A stretch of DNA of 64,000 nt from CAIWHR01 sp963781285 (GCA_963781285.1 CAWAFI010000021.1:83247-147246), one strand, 5' to 3'; counted from the first letter of the stretch, positions 1 through 9,878 are shown. Made by a program: numbers and translations. Notes: a model not told the origin generated them from the letters alone.

Positions 1-24
1 ACGGTGCACCATCCGATCCCATGA
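1..24 (+). CDS. ureA: urease subunit gamma, C-terminal end (partial)
   Basis: The first bases read in frame as Thr-Val-His-His-Pro-Ile-Pro-stop, the usual end of the urease gamma subunit. The stop codon overlaps the ureB start as ATGA. Only the last seven residues lie in the window. The assignment rests on this tail and on the position directly before ureB. Confidence 0.8.
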   Translation, partial: TVHHPIP

Positions 25-398
25 TCCCCGGTGAAATATTGCCGTGCGACGGCGACATCGAACTCAATGCCCGGCGCCTGACGATCACGCTCGAGGTTGC
101 CAACACCGGTGACCGCCCGATCCAGGTCGGCTCGCACTATCACTTCGCCGAGACGAATCCGGCGCTGGCATTCGACCGGGCGGCGGCAAGGGGTTTCCGG
201 CTCAACATCGCAGCGGGCACCGCCGTGCGGTTCGAGCCGGGGCAGAAGCGCAACGTCGAGCTGGTCGCGCTGGCGGGTGCGCGCGTTGTCTACGGGTTCG
301 CCGGGGCCGTGATGGGGCCACTCGACGCAAAGGGCGGGAGGGCGACGCAGCCCACGAAGAAGTCCGGCGCAAAGAAGAGGCCCGGGAGCAGGCGGTGA
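21..398 (+). CDS. ureB: urease subunit beta
   Basis: This is the small structural subunit of nickel urease (urea to ammonia and carbamate, cytoplasmic). The 125-residue protein begins MIPGEILPCDGDIELN and contains the family segment around VGSHYHFAETNPAL (about residues 36-50), followed by a beta-barrel domain. The length is slightly above the usual 100-110 because of a Lys/Arg/Gly-rich tail (about residues 105-125). The start overlaps ureA by 4 nt and the stop overlaps the ureC GTG start, so the three structural genes look translationally coupled. Assignment is firm. Confidence 0.97.
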   Translation: MIPGEILPCDGDIELNARRLTITLEVANTGDRPIQVGSHYHFAETNPALAFDRAAARGFRLNIAAGTAVRFEPGQKRNVELVALAGARVVYGFAGAVMGPLDAKGGRATQPTKKSGAKKRPGSRR

Positions 399-2092
399 AA
401 ATCTCACGCCGAGCGTATGCGGAAATGTTCGGGCCAACCACCGGCGATCGGGTGCGCCTTGCGGACACCGATCTCGTCGTCGAGGTCGAGCGCGATCTCA
501 CCGTCTATGGCGAAGAAGTGAAGTTCGGCGGTGGCAAGGTGATCCGTGACGGCATGGGCCAGAGCCAGCGTCGCGCGAGTGACTGCGCCGACACGGTGAT
601 CACCAATGCGCTGGTGATCGACTGGTGGGGCATCGTCAAGTGCGATCTCGCGATCAAGGGCGGCCGGATCGCGAAGCTCGGGAAATCCGGCAATCCCGAC
701 ATTCAGCCGGGCGTGGACATCGTGATCGGTGCCGCCACCGAGATCATCGCCGGCGAAGGGATGATGGTGACGGCCGGCGGCATCGACTCGCACATCCACT
801 TCATCTGCCCGCAGCAGATCGACGAGGCGCTTGCCTCGGGCGTCACGACGATGATCGGCGGCGGCACCGGGCCGGCCACCGGGACCTTCGCGACGACCTG
901 CACGCCCGGGCCATGGCACATTCATCGGATGCTCGAGGCGGCCGAGGCATTTCCGATGAACCTGGGCTTTCTCGGCAAGGGCAACGCGAGCCTCGCCGCG
1001 CCGCTTGTCGAACAGGTCGAGGCCGGCGCCATCGGTTTGAAGCTGCACGAGGACTGGGGGACCACGCCCGCGGCCATCGACGCGGCGCTCAACGTCGCAG
1101 ACAAGATGGACGTACAGGTCGCGATCCACACCGACACGCTGAACGAATCGGGCTTCGTCGAGACGACGCTGGAGGCGATCCGCGGCCGCACGATCCACAC
1201 GTATCACACGGAAGGGGCCGGCGGCGGCCACGCGCCCGACATCATCCGCGCCTGCGGCGAGCCGAACGTGCTGCCGTCGTCGACGAACCCGACGCGTCCG
1301 TACACGGTCAACACGATCGACGAGCACCTCGACATGCTGATGGTGTGCCACCACCTGGATCCGGCGATCGCCGAGGACATCGCGTTCGCCGAGTCGCGCA
1401 TCCGCCGCGAGACAATCGCGGCGGAGGACATCCTGCACGACCTCGGCGCCTTCTCCATGCTGTCGTCGGACTCGCAGGCGATGGGCCGCGTCGGCGAGGT
1501 GATCATCCGCACCTGGCAGACCGCGCACAAGATGAAGGTGCAGCGCGGTGCACTCCCTGGCGATCCGACGAGGCACGACAACCGACGGGTCAAGCGCTAT
1601 GTCGCCAAGTACACGATCAATCCGGCGATCGCGCACGGCATTTCGCACGTGGTCGGCTCGGTGGAAGCGGGCAAGCTTGCCGACCTTGTATTGTGGAAGC
1701 CGGCGTTCTTCGGCGTGAAGCCCTCGCTGATCCTCAAGGGCGGGATGATCGCCATGGCCGCGATGGGCGATCCGAACGCGTCGATCCCGACGCCGCAACC
1801 GGTGCATTACCGGCCGATGTTCGGCGCATTCGGCAAGGCGCTTTCGAGCTCGGTGACGTTTGTCTCGCAGGCTGCGTTGAAGAGTCCGGCGGTCGCGCGG
1901 CTGAACCTCGGGAAGCCGCTCGTCGCCGTGAAGGACACGCGCAAGATCGGCAAGCGCGACATGAAAGAGAACGATGCGCTGCCACGCATCGACGTCGACC
2001 CGGAGACCTACGAAGTGCGCGCCGATGGCGAGTTGCTCGTCTGCGCGCCGGCGACCGTGTTGCCGATGGCGCAGCGCTACTTCCTGTTCTGA
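395..2092 (+). CDS. ureC: urease subunit alpha (catalytic)
   Basis: This is the catalytic urease subunit, 565 residues, within the usual 565-575. Visible active-site elements are the HIH nickel ligands near residue 133, the carbamylated lysine in GLKLHEDWG near 216, the histidine regions HTDTLNE and HTYHTEGAGGGHAPD, the flap cysteine-histidine in MVCHHLDP near 318, and the catalytic aspartate in SSDSQAMGR near 358. The start is GTG, overlapping the ureB stop (GTGA), with a GGAG ribosome site just upstream; it gives the standard N-terminus MKISRRAYAEMFGPTTGD. No defect is visible, so the enzyme should be functional once UreE, UreF and UreG (and UreD, presumably upstream of the window) load nickel. 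Confidence 0.98.
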   Translation: MKISRRAYAEMFGPTTGDRVRLADTDLVVEVERDLTVYGEEVKFGGGKVIRDGMGQSQRRASDCADTVITNALVIDWWGIVKCDLAIKGGRIAKLGKSGNPDIQPGVDIVIGAATEIIAGEGMMVTAGGIDSHIHFICPQQIDEALASGVTTMIGGGTGPATGTFATTCTPGPWHIHRMLEAAEAFPMNLGFLGKGNASLAAPLVEQVEAGAIGLKLHEDWGTTPAAIDAALNVADKMDVQVAIHTDTLNESGFVETTLEAIRGRTIHTYHTEGAGGGHAPDIIRACGEPNVLPSSTNPTRPYTVNTIDEHLDMLMVCHHLDPAIAEDIAFAESRIRRETIAAEDILHDLGAFSMLSSDSQAMGRVGEVIIRTWQTAHKMKVQRGALPGDPTRHDNRRVKRYVAKYTINPAIAHGISHVVGSVEAGKLADLVLWKPAFFGVKPSLILKGGMIAMAAMGDPNASIPTPQPVHYRPMFGAFGKALSSSVTFVSQAALKSPAVARLNLGKPLVAVKDTRKIGKRDMKENDALPRIDVDPETYEVRADGELLVCAPATVLPMAQRYFLF

Positions 2093-2095
2093 GCG

Positions 2096-2596
2096 ATGCT
2101 GGTCGTGCGACGCAAGCTTGGCGCGCCTGCTCCACATCACGCGGAGCTCATGCTGCCATTCGAATTGCGCCAGAAGAGCCGGCTCCGCGCGACGGTCGCG
2201 GGCGGCGAGGAGATCGGGTTGCTGCTCGAGCGGGGAACGCTGCTGCGCCACGGCGATTGCCTGCAGGCGGAAGACGGCCGTGTGGTGCGCGTCGTCGCGG
2301 CCGACGAGGACCTCCTCGAAGCGCGCTGCGCGGATCCCGAGGCCCTCGCACGCGTCGCCTATCATCTCGGCAACCGCCACACGCCGGTGCAGGTCGGAAG
2401 TGGTTGGCTGCGGCTGGGCGCCGATCCGGTTCTGGCGCAGATGCTCGTGGGGCTGGGTGCGACCGTCACGCGAATGTGCGCCCCCTTCGAACCGGAGGCG
2501 GGCGCGTATGCGGCTGGCCATCGTGCGCATGCGGGCGATGTAAAGCGCGCAGGGATCATTCACGATTTCGGCGAGCGCGGAGTGCGCGGGCGATGA
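2096..2596 (+). CDS. ureE: urease accessory protein UreE (nickel metallochaperone)
   Basis: UreE delivers Ni2+ to the UreDFG-apourease complex. The 166-residue protein has the N-terminal peptide-binding domain and the C-terminal metal-binding domain with GNRHTPVQ near residue 97. The histidines in the tail are scattered (GHRAHAGD and a later IIHDF) and do not form a long His run, so nickel storage is probably modest. It starts 3 nt after ureC and its stop overlaps the ureF start (ATGA). Confidence 0.93.
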   Translation: MLVVRRKLGAPAPHHAELMLPFELRQKSRLRATVAGGEEIGLLLERGTLLRHGDCLQAEDGRVVRVVAADEDLLEARCADPEALARVAYHLGNRHTPVQVGSGWLRLGADPVLAQMLVGLGATVTRMCAPFEPEAGAYAAGHRAHAGDVKRAGIIHDFGERGVRGR

Positions 2597-3285
2597 GGGC
2601 GTCGCTCGCGGCGCTGCCGCTCGTCCGGTTGCTGCAGCTCGCGAGCCCAGCGCTTCCGATCGGCGCCTACAGCTACTCGCAGGGACTGGAATGGACCGTC
2701 GGGCAGGGTCAGGTGCGCGATGCCGGCACGGCGCAGGCGTGGATCGGCGACCTGCTGGAGCACCTGATGGCGTGCGGCGAAGCGGCAATCGCGTGGCGGC
2801 TGATCGGGGCGGCCGAGCGCGGCGATTGGCATGGCGTGACGACGTGGAACGGGTGGTTTCGCGCCTCGCGCGAGACGGCGGAACTGCGGGCCGAAACCGA
2901 GCAGATGGGTCGCTCGCTCATCCGGCTCGCGCTGGAGCTCGATCTGCTCGACGCGCCGGCGCGGGCCGCTCTGCCTTTACTCGCGCCGGTCGCGCTGCCG
3001 GCGGCGTACGCCCTGGCGGCGCGCGGGTTCGGCGTGCCGCCCGAGGCCGCGCTCGTCGGCTATGTCTGGTCGTGGCTAGAGAACCAGGTGCTGGCCGCGG
3101 TGAAGCTGGTGCCGCTGGGCCAGGTCGCGGGCCAGCGAATGCTCGCCGCGCTCGGCGCGAGGATTCCCGCAGTCGTAGCCACCGCGATGACGCTCGCCGA
3201 CGAAGAGCTCTCGACGTTCGCGCCCGGGCTGGCACTCGCCAGCGCACGACACGAGACGCAGTACACACGGCTTTTCCGGTCGTGA
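2593..3285 (+). CDS. ureF: urease accessory protein UreF
   Basis: UreF is the all-helical activator that links UreD and UreG in the urease maturation complex. The 230-residue product starts at the ATG overlapping the ureE stop. It has the family opening LLQLASPALPIGAYSYSQGLE (residues about 12-32), the diagnostic part of UreF. The open frame extends far upstream inside ureC and ureE, but that extension is a shadow: the ATGA-coupled start and the N-terminal family motif define the gene. A 65-nt gap separates it from ureG. Confidence 0.95.
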   Translation: MRASLAALPLVRLLQLASPALPIGAYSYSQGLEWTVGQGQVRDAGTAQAWIGDLLEHLMACGEAAIAWRLIGAAERGDWHGVTTWNGWFRASRETAELRAETEQMGRSLIRLALELDLLDAPARAALPLLAPVALPAAYALAARGFGVPPEAALVGYVWSWLENQVLAAVKLVPLGQVAGQRMLAALGARIPAVVATAMTLADEELSTFAPGLALASARHETQYTRLFRS

Positions 3286-3350
3286 TGGCGGAGTTTGACC
3301 GATGAGCGCCGCCGGTCAGCGGCGACAGCTGCAAGCGTGGGGGTAAGACA

Positions 3351-4007
3351 ATGAGCATTTCCCAGCCGCTGCGGGTCGGTATCGGTGGCCCCGTCGGGTC
3401 CGGCAAGACGGCGCTGACACTCGCGCTCTGCCTCGCGCTGCGGGACCGTTACGAGCTTGCCGTCGTCACCAACGACATCTACACCGAGGAAGATGCGCAA
3501 TTTCTTGTTCGCCACGAAGCGCTCTCCCCTGATCGCATCATCGGGGTGGAGACCGGTGGCTGCCCGCACACGGCGATCCGCGAGGACGCGTCGATCAACC
3601 TTGAAGCCGTGGACCGTCTTGCGCAGCGCTTCGGCAATCTCGACATCGTCTTCGTCGAGAGCGGTGGGGACAATCTCGCGGCAACGTTTTCGCCGGAGCT
3701 GTCCGACCTCACGCTCTACGTGATCGACGTCGCCGCCGGCGACAAGATACCGCGCAAAGGCGGACCGGGCATCACGCGCTCGGATCTGCTCGTCATCAAC
3801 AAGATCGACCTGGCACCGCTGGTCGGTGCCTCGCTCGAGGTGATGGACCGCGACGCGCGGAAGATGCGCGGCGCGCGGCCGTTCGTGTTCACCAACCTGA
3901 AATCCGGGCAGGGCTTGGACGTCGTGGTCCAATTCGTCATCGAGCATGGGATGCTTCACCACCGGGCAGCGGGCCGAAACGGCGTTGGCGTGGGCGACGA
4001 TGCATGA
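3351..4007 (+). CDS. ureG: urease accessory protein UreG (GTPase)
   Basis: This SIMIBI-class GTPase powers nickel insertion into urease. The 218-residue protein has Walker A GPVGSGKT (residues 13-20), the Cys-Pro-His metal motif in ETGGCPHTAIR near residue 67, the ESGGDNL switch segment, and NKID as the G4 base-recognition motif. It is preceded by a purine-rich GGGGGTAAG ribosome site and ends inside the start of the DedA-family gene (8-nt overlap). The last residues (after about 205) are not conserved. Confidence 0.97.
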   Translation: MSISQPLRVGIGGPVGSGKTALTLALCLALRDRYELAVVTNDIYTEEDAQFLVRHEALSPDRIIGVETGGCPHTAIREDASINLEAVDRLAQRFGNLDIVFVESGGDNLAATFSPELSDLTLYVIDVAAGDKIPRKGGPGITRSDLLVINKIDLAPLVGASLEVMDRDARKMRGARPFVFTNLKSGQGLDVVVQFVIEHGMLHHRAAGRNGVGVGDDA

Positions 4008-4581
4008 GATCGGTCCGCTCGTCTCTGTGCATGGCTACTGGGTCGCATTCGTCGGCGCGTTGCTCGAGGGCGAAACGATCCTCGTGCTGGCCGGCCTCGC
4101 CGCGGCTCGCGGCTATCTCGCGCTACCACTCCTGATAGTTGTCGGTGCCGTCGGAGGATTCGTCGGCGATCAGGTGTATTTCGCAATCGGCCGGCACGCC
4201 GGCACGCGCCTTCTCGCCCGCCTTCCTCGCCTGCAGCCCCGCGCCGCGCGGGTCGCGGCGATGATCGAGCGGTATCCGGAGCTCGCCGTCATCGGCCTAC
4301 GTTTCATCTACGGGTTGCGCACCGTCGGGCCGGCTGCGATCGGGATGAGCGCGATCGGGTGGGGCCACTTTGCGCTCCTGAACTGTCTCGGCGCCGCGAT
4401 CTGGAGCGCATGCTGGGTCGCTGCCGGCTATCTCGCCGGCGCTGCGGTGGAAGCGGCATTGGGCGATCTTCGGCATGTCGAGCACCTAGTCTTCGCCTGG
4501 GCCTTCGGCGCAGCGATCGTCGCGACGATCGTTCTGCATTGGTGGCGAAGTCGCCTTGAGCGCCCGGATCGCCGTCGTTGA
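4000..4581 (+). CDS. DedA-family membrane protein
   Basis: This is a polytopic inner-membrane protein of the DedA/SNARE-associated family, some members of which are polyprenyl- or phospholipid-flippase-like. About 193 residues from the ATG that overlaps the ureG stop; an upstream start at 3946 is possible but lies deep in ureG. Family features are the re-entrant segment with LEGETILVLAG near residue 20, the glycine-rich VGDQVYFAIGRHAG near 55, and the arginine-containing RFIYGLRTVGPAAIGMS near 100, followed by hydrophobic helices. Overlap with ureG implies co-transcription with urease. A role in pH or ion homeostasis during ureolysis would be inference only. Confidence 0.88.
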   Translation: MHEIGPLVSVHGYWVAFVGALLEGETILVLAGLAAARGYLALPLLIVVGAVGGFVGDQVYFAIGRHAGTRLLARLPRLQPRAARVAAMIERYPELAVIGLRFIYGLRTVGPAAIGMSAIGWGHFALLNCLGAAIWSACWVAAGYLAGAAVEAALGDLRHVEHLVFAWAFGAAIVATIVLHWWRSRLERPDRRR

Positions 4582-4623
4582 CGATCCATTGCGCGTCGGC
4601 AGCGTCGCACGTGCCGGAGCCGT

Positions 4624-4662
4624 CCAAAGCGGTGCGTGCTCCGATTCCGTGCACCGCTTTGG
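4624..4662. promoter_or_regulatory. 12-bp perfect inverted repeat between dedA and urtA
   Basis: CCAAAGCGGTGC and GCACCGCTTTGG form a perfect inverted repeat with a 15-nt spacer. It could be the stem of a terminator for the urease-dedA operon, although no T-tract follows, or an operator for urtA. The GGTGC/GCACC half-sites resemble NtrC half-sites but are oriented and spaced differently from the classical site, so no regulator is assigned. Confidence 0.5.
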
Positions 4663-4764
4663 GATCGATATCGATGCCTGGTTCAGGTCGGTGACGGCGT
4701 TCGCAGCGCGGTCGAATGCGGGCCGCAGCGCCAATTCAAAGGCTTAGCCCCAGTCAGCCATGCA

Positions 4765-4780
4765 TGGCATGGATTGTGCG
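4765..4780 (+). promoter_or_regulatory. possible sigma-54 promoter of urtA
   Basis: TGGCATGGATTGTGCG has the invariant GG and GC of -24/-12 promoters with exactly ten bases between them. It differs from consensus in the -24 box (CATG for CACG) and the -12 box (GTGC for TTGC). Nitrogen-controlled RpoN promoters upstream of urea transporters are known in other proteobacteria. The predicted leader to the urtA start would be roughly 110 nt. Confidence 0.4.
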
Positions 4781-4899
4781 ATGCAATGTGCCAGAGCCGC
4801 GGTTGCGCAAAATCCGCACGAATGAAGTGCAGCGGGAGCGTAGCGGCTCGCTACAGCTCGGTCCTGTATTCGCCCAATCCACTCGACACGGGGAAATCC

Positions 4900-6168
4900 A
4901 TGCAACGTAGAACTCTATTGAAGCGGCTCGCGGTTTCCGTCGCGCTCGCGGCCGCCGGCCTGACGATCGGTGCGCCGGCGCAGGCGGCCGACACGATCAA
5001 GGTCGGTGTCCTGCACTCGCTGTCCGGGACCATGGCCATCAGCGAAACGGTGTTGAAGGACGTCGCGCTGATGACGATCGAAGACATCAACGCCAAGGGC
5101 GGCGTGATGGGCAAGAAGCTCGAGGTCGTCGTCGTCGATCCGGCATCGAACTGGCCGCTATTCGCCGAAAAGGCGCGGCAGCTGATCACGCAGGACAAGG
5201 TCGCCGTCGTCTTCGGCTGCTGGACGAGCGTGTCGCGCAAGTCGGTGCTGCCGGTGTTCGAGGAGCTGAACGGGCTGCTCTTCTACCCGGTTCAGTACGA
5301 GGGCGAGGAGCTGTCGAAGAACGTGTTCTACACCGGCGCCGCGCCGAATCAGCAGGCGATTCCCGCGGTCGAGTACCTGATGAGCAAGGAGGGCGGCGGC
5401 GCCAAGCGCTGGGTGCTGCTCGGCACCGACTACGTCTATCCGCGCACGACCAACAAGATCCTGCGCGCTTTCCTGCATGCGAAGGGCGTGCAGGACAAGG
5501 ACATCGACGAGAAGTACACGCCTTTCGGCCACAGCGACTATCAGACGATCGTTGCCGATATCAAGAAGTTTGCCGCCGGCGGCAAGACGGCGGTCGTCTC
5601 GACGATCAACGGCGACTCGAACGTTCCGTTCTACAAGGAGCTCGGCAATCAGGGCCTGAAGGCGACCGACGTTCCGGTGGTCGCGTTCTCGGTCGGCGAG
5701 GAAGAGCTGCGGGGCGTCGACACCAAGCCGCTCGTCGGCCACCTCGCGGCGTGGAACTACTTCATGTCGCTGAAGAACCCGGCCAACGACGCGTTCCGCA
5801 AGCAGTGGGCCGACTACGCCAAGGCGAAGAAGCTTCCCGGCGCCGACAAGCCGCTCACCAACGACCCGATGGAAGCGACCTACGTCGGCATCCACATGTG
5901 GAAGCAGGCGGTCGAGAAGGCCAAGTCCACCGATACCGACAAGGTCGTCGTGGCGATGGCCGGGCAGAAGTTCAACGCGCCGGACGGCTTCGACATCAAG
6001 ATGGACGAGAAGAACCACCACCTGTGGAAACCGGTGTTCATCGGTGAAGTCCAGGCCAACGGCCAGTTCAACGTCGTGTGGAAGACCAAGGGTCCGGTGC
6101 GCGCGCAGCCGTGGAGCCAGTACATCGAAGGCAACGAAAAGAAGAAGGACGAGCCCGAGAAGAAGTAG
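4900..6168 (+). CDS. urtA: urea ABC transporter, periplasmic urea-binding protein
   Basis: This is the solute-binding component of the UrtABCDE urea importer. The 422-residue protein has a Tat/Sec-like signal (MQRRTLLKRLAVSVALAAAG, cleavage near APAQAA, about residue 28) and the type I periplasmic-binding fold. UrtA hallmarks distinguish it from amino-acid binding proteins: VGVLHSLSGTMAISE, FGCWTSVSRKSVLPV and LLFYPVQYEGEE. The ATG at 4900 was chosen because it begins the signal peptide; the frame is open further upstream with no coding features. It leads the urt operon and is followed by a terminator-like hairpin before urtB. Confidence 0.96.
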   Translation: MQRRTLLKRLAVSVALAAAGLTIGAPAQAADTIKVGVLHSLSGTMAISETVLKDVALMTIEDINAKGGVMGKKLEVVVVDPASNWPLFAEKARQLITQDKVAVVFGCWTSVSRKSVLPVFEELNGLLFYPVQYEGEELSKNVFYTGAAPNQQAIPAVEYLMSKEGGGAKRWVLLGTDYVYPRTTNKILRAFLHAKGVQDKDIDEKYTPFGHSDYQTIVADIKKFAAGGKTAVVSTINGDSNVPFYKELGNQGLKATDVPVVAFSVGEEELRGVDTKPLVGHLAAWNYFMSLKNPANDAFRKQWADYAKAKKLPGADKPLTNDPMEATYVGIHMWKQAVEKAKSTDTDKVVVAMAGQKFNAPDGFDIKMDEKNHHLWKPVFIGEVQANGQFNVVWKTKGPVRAQPWSQYIEGNEKKKDEPEKK

Positions 6169-6192
6169 CGCGGGCCCGTGCTTTCCGGCGCC

Positions 6193-6237
6193 GCGGGCGA
6201 CAGCTTCCGATCACTGGCTGTCGCTCGCGGCGTTTTT
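6193..6237 (+). terminator. attenuator-type hairpin after urtA
   Basis: Arms 6193-6204 and 6217-6228 pair at 11 of 12 positions around a 12-nt loop and are followed by GGCG and five T. Placed between urtA and urtB, it would cause partial termination, giving more binding protein than permease. A functionally identical arrangement occurs in the aromatic-acid transporter operon of this window. Confidence 0.6.
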
Positions 6238-6260
6238 GCAGGTTACTACGGTCGCGGACG

Positions 6261-7880
6261 ATGACATTTTTGGGCGCGACAATCCGAGTGGTGCTCGCGG
6301 TCGCAGCGTTGGCGGTGATGCTGGCGGCAACGAGTGCAGGGGCCGTCGCGCCCGACATGGCGCGCGCGATCGCGCTCGGCGAGAACGACGAGAAGGTCGC
6401 GGCCATCGGCGCACTCGCGGCGTCGACCGACGCCGATGCGCTCACGATACTGCAGGCATTCGCCGACGGCGAGGTGCAGACCACGGGCGAGCAGGTGCTG
6501 CTCGTCAAGGACGGAAAGGCGACGGATCTCGCGACCGGAAAGAGCGTCGCGCCGGTGCCCGAGCCGCGCGAGGACGTCGTCCTCAACAATCGCGTGCGGC
6601 GCGAGCTGGCGACGGCGATCGCCGCTCTCAAGCTCACCGCAGCGGATCGCGCCATCAGGCTGGCGGCGGCGACGGAGCTGCAACGCGGCGCCGACGAGGC
6701 GATGCTCCCGGCGATCGAGCGCGCGCTCGCCAACGAGCAGGACACCGACATCAAGGCGCTGCTGACGCTGACCCGCGCGACGGTGCAATTCGCGAGCAGC
6801 GACAAGCCGACCCGGATCGGCGCGATTCGCGCCCTCGCCGAAAGCCGGGACCCGAACACGAAGACGCTGCTGCTGCCGCTGCTGGAAAGGAAGGGAGCGC
6901 AGTTCGTCGAACCTGACGGCGACGTCCGCGCCGAGGCCGAGCTGTCGCTGCGCGCGATCGAGAGCCGGCTCTCGACCGGCGAGATGATCGGCCGCGTGTT
7001 CAGCGGGATCAGTCTCGGCAGCATCCTGCTGCTCGCCGCGCTCGGGCTCGCCATCACGTACGGCCTCATGGGCGTGATCAACATGGCGCACGGCGAGCTG
7101 ATCATGGTTGGCGCCTACGCGACCTACGTCGTGCAAAACCTGTTCCGGAGCTACGCACCGGGCGCGTTCGACTGGTATCTGGTCGCGGCGGTCCCGGTCG
7201 CGTTCGCCGTCGCCGCGGCCGTGGGCATGGCGCTCGAGCGCAGTGTCATTCGCTTTCTGTACGGCCGGCCGCTGGAAACGCTGCTGGCGACATGGGGCAT
7301 CAGCCTGATCCTGATCCAGGCCGTGCGGACGATTTTCGGCGCGCAGAACGTGCAGGTCGAGAACCCCGCCTGGATGTCGGGCGGCATCTCGCTCCTCGCG
7401 AACCTGGTGCTGCCATGGAACCGGATCGTGATCATCGGGTTCGGGGCCGCGGTGGTCACACTGATCGGACTCCTGCTGACGCGAACACGCCTCGGCCTCT
7501 TCGTCCGTGGCGTGACGCAGAATCGGCCGATGGCGAGCGCGCTTGGTGTACCCACGGGCCGCGTCGACACGTATGCGTTCGGACTGGGTTCGGGGATCGC
7601 GGGGCTCGCCGGCTGCGCGCTGTCGCAGATCGGCAACGTTGGCCCGGATCTCGGCCAGAGCTACATCGTGGACTCGTTCATGGTCGTCGTGCTGGGTGGA
7701 GTGGGGCAGCTCGCCGGGACGGTCTACGCGGCGATGGGACTCGGGATCGTCAACAAGTTTCTCGAGGCATGGTCGGGCGCCGTCCTGGCGAAGATCGCGG
7801 TGCTGGTGTTCATCATCGTATTCATTCAGAAGCGCCCGCAGGGGCTGTTCGCACTGAAGGGCCGGATGGCCGATGCGTGA
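6261..7880 (+). CDS. urtB: urea ABC transporter permease UrtB
   Basis: UrtB is one of two inner-membrane permeases of the urea importer. At 539 residues it is much longer than LivH because UrtB proteins carry an N-terminal signal/TM segment and a roughly 230-residue extracytoplasmic helical region (about residues 25-250). The LivH-like permease core follows, starting near FSGISLGSILLLAALGLAIT with the family motif GVINMAHGELIMVGAYATY. The ATG at 6261 begins a clear hydrophobic signal (TFLGATIRVVLAVAALAV). The stop overlaps the urtC start by 8 nt. Confidence 0.95.
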   Translation: MTFLGATIRVVLAVAALAVMLAATSAGAVAPDMARAIALGENDEKVAAIGALAASTDADALTILQAFADGEVQTTGEQVLLVKDGKATDLATGKSVAPVPEPREDVVLNNRVRRELATAIAALKLTAADRAIRLAAATELQRGADEAMLPAIERALANEQDTDIKALLTLTRATVQFASSDKPTRIGAIRALAESRDPNTKTLLLPLLERKGAQFVEPDGDVRAEAELSLRAIESRLSTGEMIGRVFSGISLGSILLLAALGLAITYGLMGVINMAHGELIMVGAYATYVVQNLFRSYAPGAFDWYLVAAVPVAFAVAAAVGMALERSVIRFLYGRPLETLLATWGISLILIQAVRTIFGAQNVQVENPAWMSGGISLLANLVLPWNRIVIIGFGAAVVTLIGLLLTRTRLGLFVRGVTQNRPMASALGVPTGRVDTYAFGLGSGIAGLAGCALSQIGNVGPDLGQSYIVDSFMVVVLGGVGQLAGTVYAAMGLGIVNKFLEAWSGAVLAKIAVLVFIIVFIQKRPQGLFALKGRMADA

Positions 7881-9038
7881 TTCCGGCGATGACAAGGCCA
7901 GGGCGATGAACGCTCCACTGCCGCAGCAGCTTGCAACCGAGTTTCGCCGTCCGCTGCTCGCGCCGCGGCGCACGTTGCTGACGCGCGGCGGCTGGGTCAC
8001 GCTGATGGGCGTCGCGTACGTCCTGTTCGTGCTGGTGCCGGCGATGAACCTGCTGCTGCCCTCCGGCCATCCGCTGCACCTGTCCGACTATTTCGTCACG
8101 CTGGCCGGCAAGATCATGTGCTACGCGATCGTCGCCGTGGCGATGGACCTGATCTGGGGCTACGCCGGCATCCTCTCGCTGGGGCACGGGCTCTTCTTCG
8201 CGCTCGGCGGCTACGCGATGGGAATGTATCTGATGCGCTCGATCGGCCGCGAAGGCGTCTACCAGAGCGAGCTGCCGGACTTCATGGTATTTCTCGACTG
8301 GAAGGCCTATCCCTGGTACTGGAGTTTCACCGACCAGTTCTGGTATGCCGCGCTGCTGGTCGTGCTCGTCCCCGGCCTCATCGCGTTCGTGTTCGGCTAC
8401 TTCGCATTCCGGTCGCGGATCAAGGGCGTCTATTTCTCGATCATCACGCAGGCGCTCACCTACGCCTTCATGCTGCTGTTCTTCCGCAACGACACCGGTT
8501 TCGGCGGCAACAACGGTTTCACCGACTTCAAGCGCATCCTGGGCTTTCCCATCGCCACGCCGGCGACCCGGATGGCGCTGTTCGCGCTGACCGGCGCAAC
8601 GCTGATCGGTACGTTGCTGCTGGCGCGGTACATCGTGACCTCGAAGCTGGGGCGGGTGCTGACGGCGATCCGCGACGCCGAGAGCCGCGTGATGTTCTGT
8701 GGCTATAACCCGCTCCACTACAAGCTCGCCGTATGGACGCTCTCGGCCGTGCTGTGCGGGATTGCCGGCGCGCTGTACGTGCCGCAGGTTGGGATCATCA
8801 ACCCGAGCGAGATGTCGCCGGCCAATTCGATCGAGATCGCGATCTGGGCCGCGGTAGGGGGGCGCGGGACGTTGATCGGCCCGATCGTCGGCGCGTTCGT
8901 CGTCAACGGCGCGAAGAGCTGGTTCACGCAGGCGTTTCCCGAATTCTGGCTGTTCTTTCTCGGGCTCACGTTCATCCTGGTCACGCTGTTCCTCCCGCGC
9001 GGCGTGATCGGGCTCGTGCAGCGGTTTCGCCGCACGTC

Positions 9039-9042
<4 letters not shown>
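7873..9042 (+). CDS. urtC: urea ABC transporter permease UrtC
   Basis: This second permease of the urea importer is 389 residues (LivM-like but longer, as usual for UrtC). It has about ten hydrophobic helices and the signature DLIWGYAGILSLGHGLFFALGG near residue 95. The central insertion with FRNDTGFGGNNGFTDF is typical of UrtC. The start at 7873 overlaps the urtB stop; an internal ATG at 7906 is an equally possible start. The stop overlaps the urtD ATG (ATGA). Confidence 0.95.
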
Positions 9043-9869
<827 letters not shown>

Positions 9870-9878
9870 AGGCCGACC

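Noticed and set aside
625..2592. N-terminal extension of ureF through ureC
   Set aside because: The in-frame stretch is a shadow; the family N-terminus and the ATGA-coupled start place ureF at 2593.
404..2788. Very long minus-strand open frame across ureC, ureE and ureF
   Set aside because: High GC keeps antisense frames open; the plus strand encodes certain urease proteins.
4624..4662. Classical NtrC binding site
   Set aside because: Half-sites point the wrong way and the 15-nt spacer does not fit the known site.
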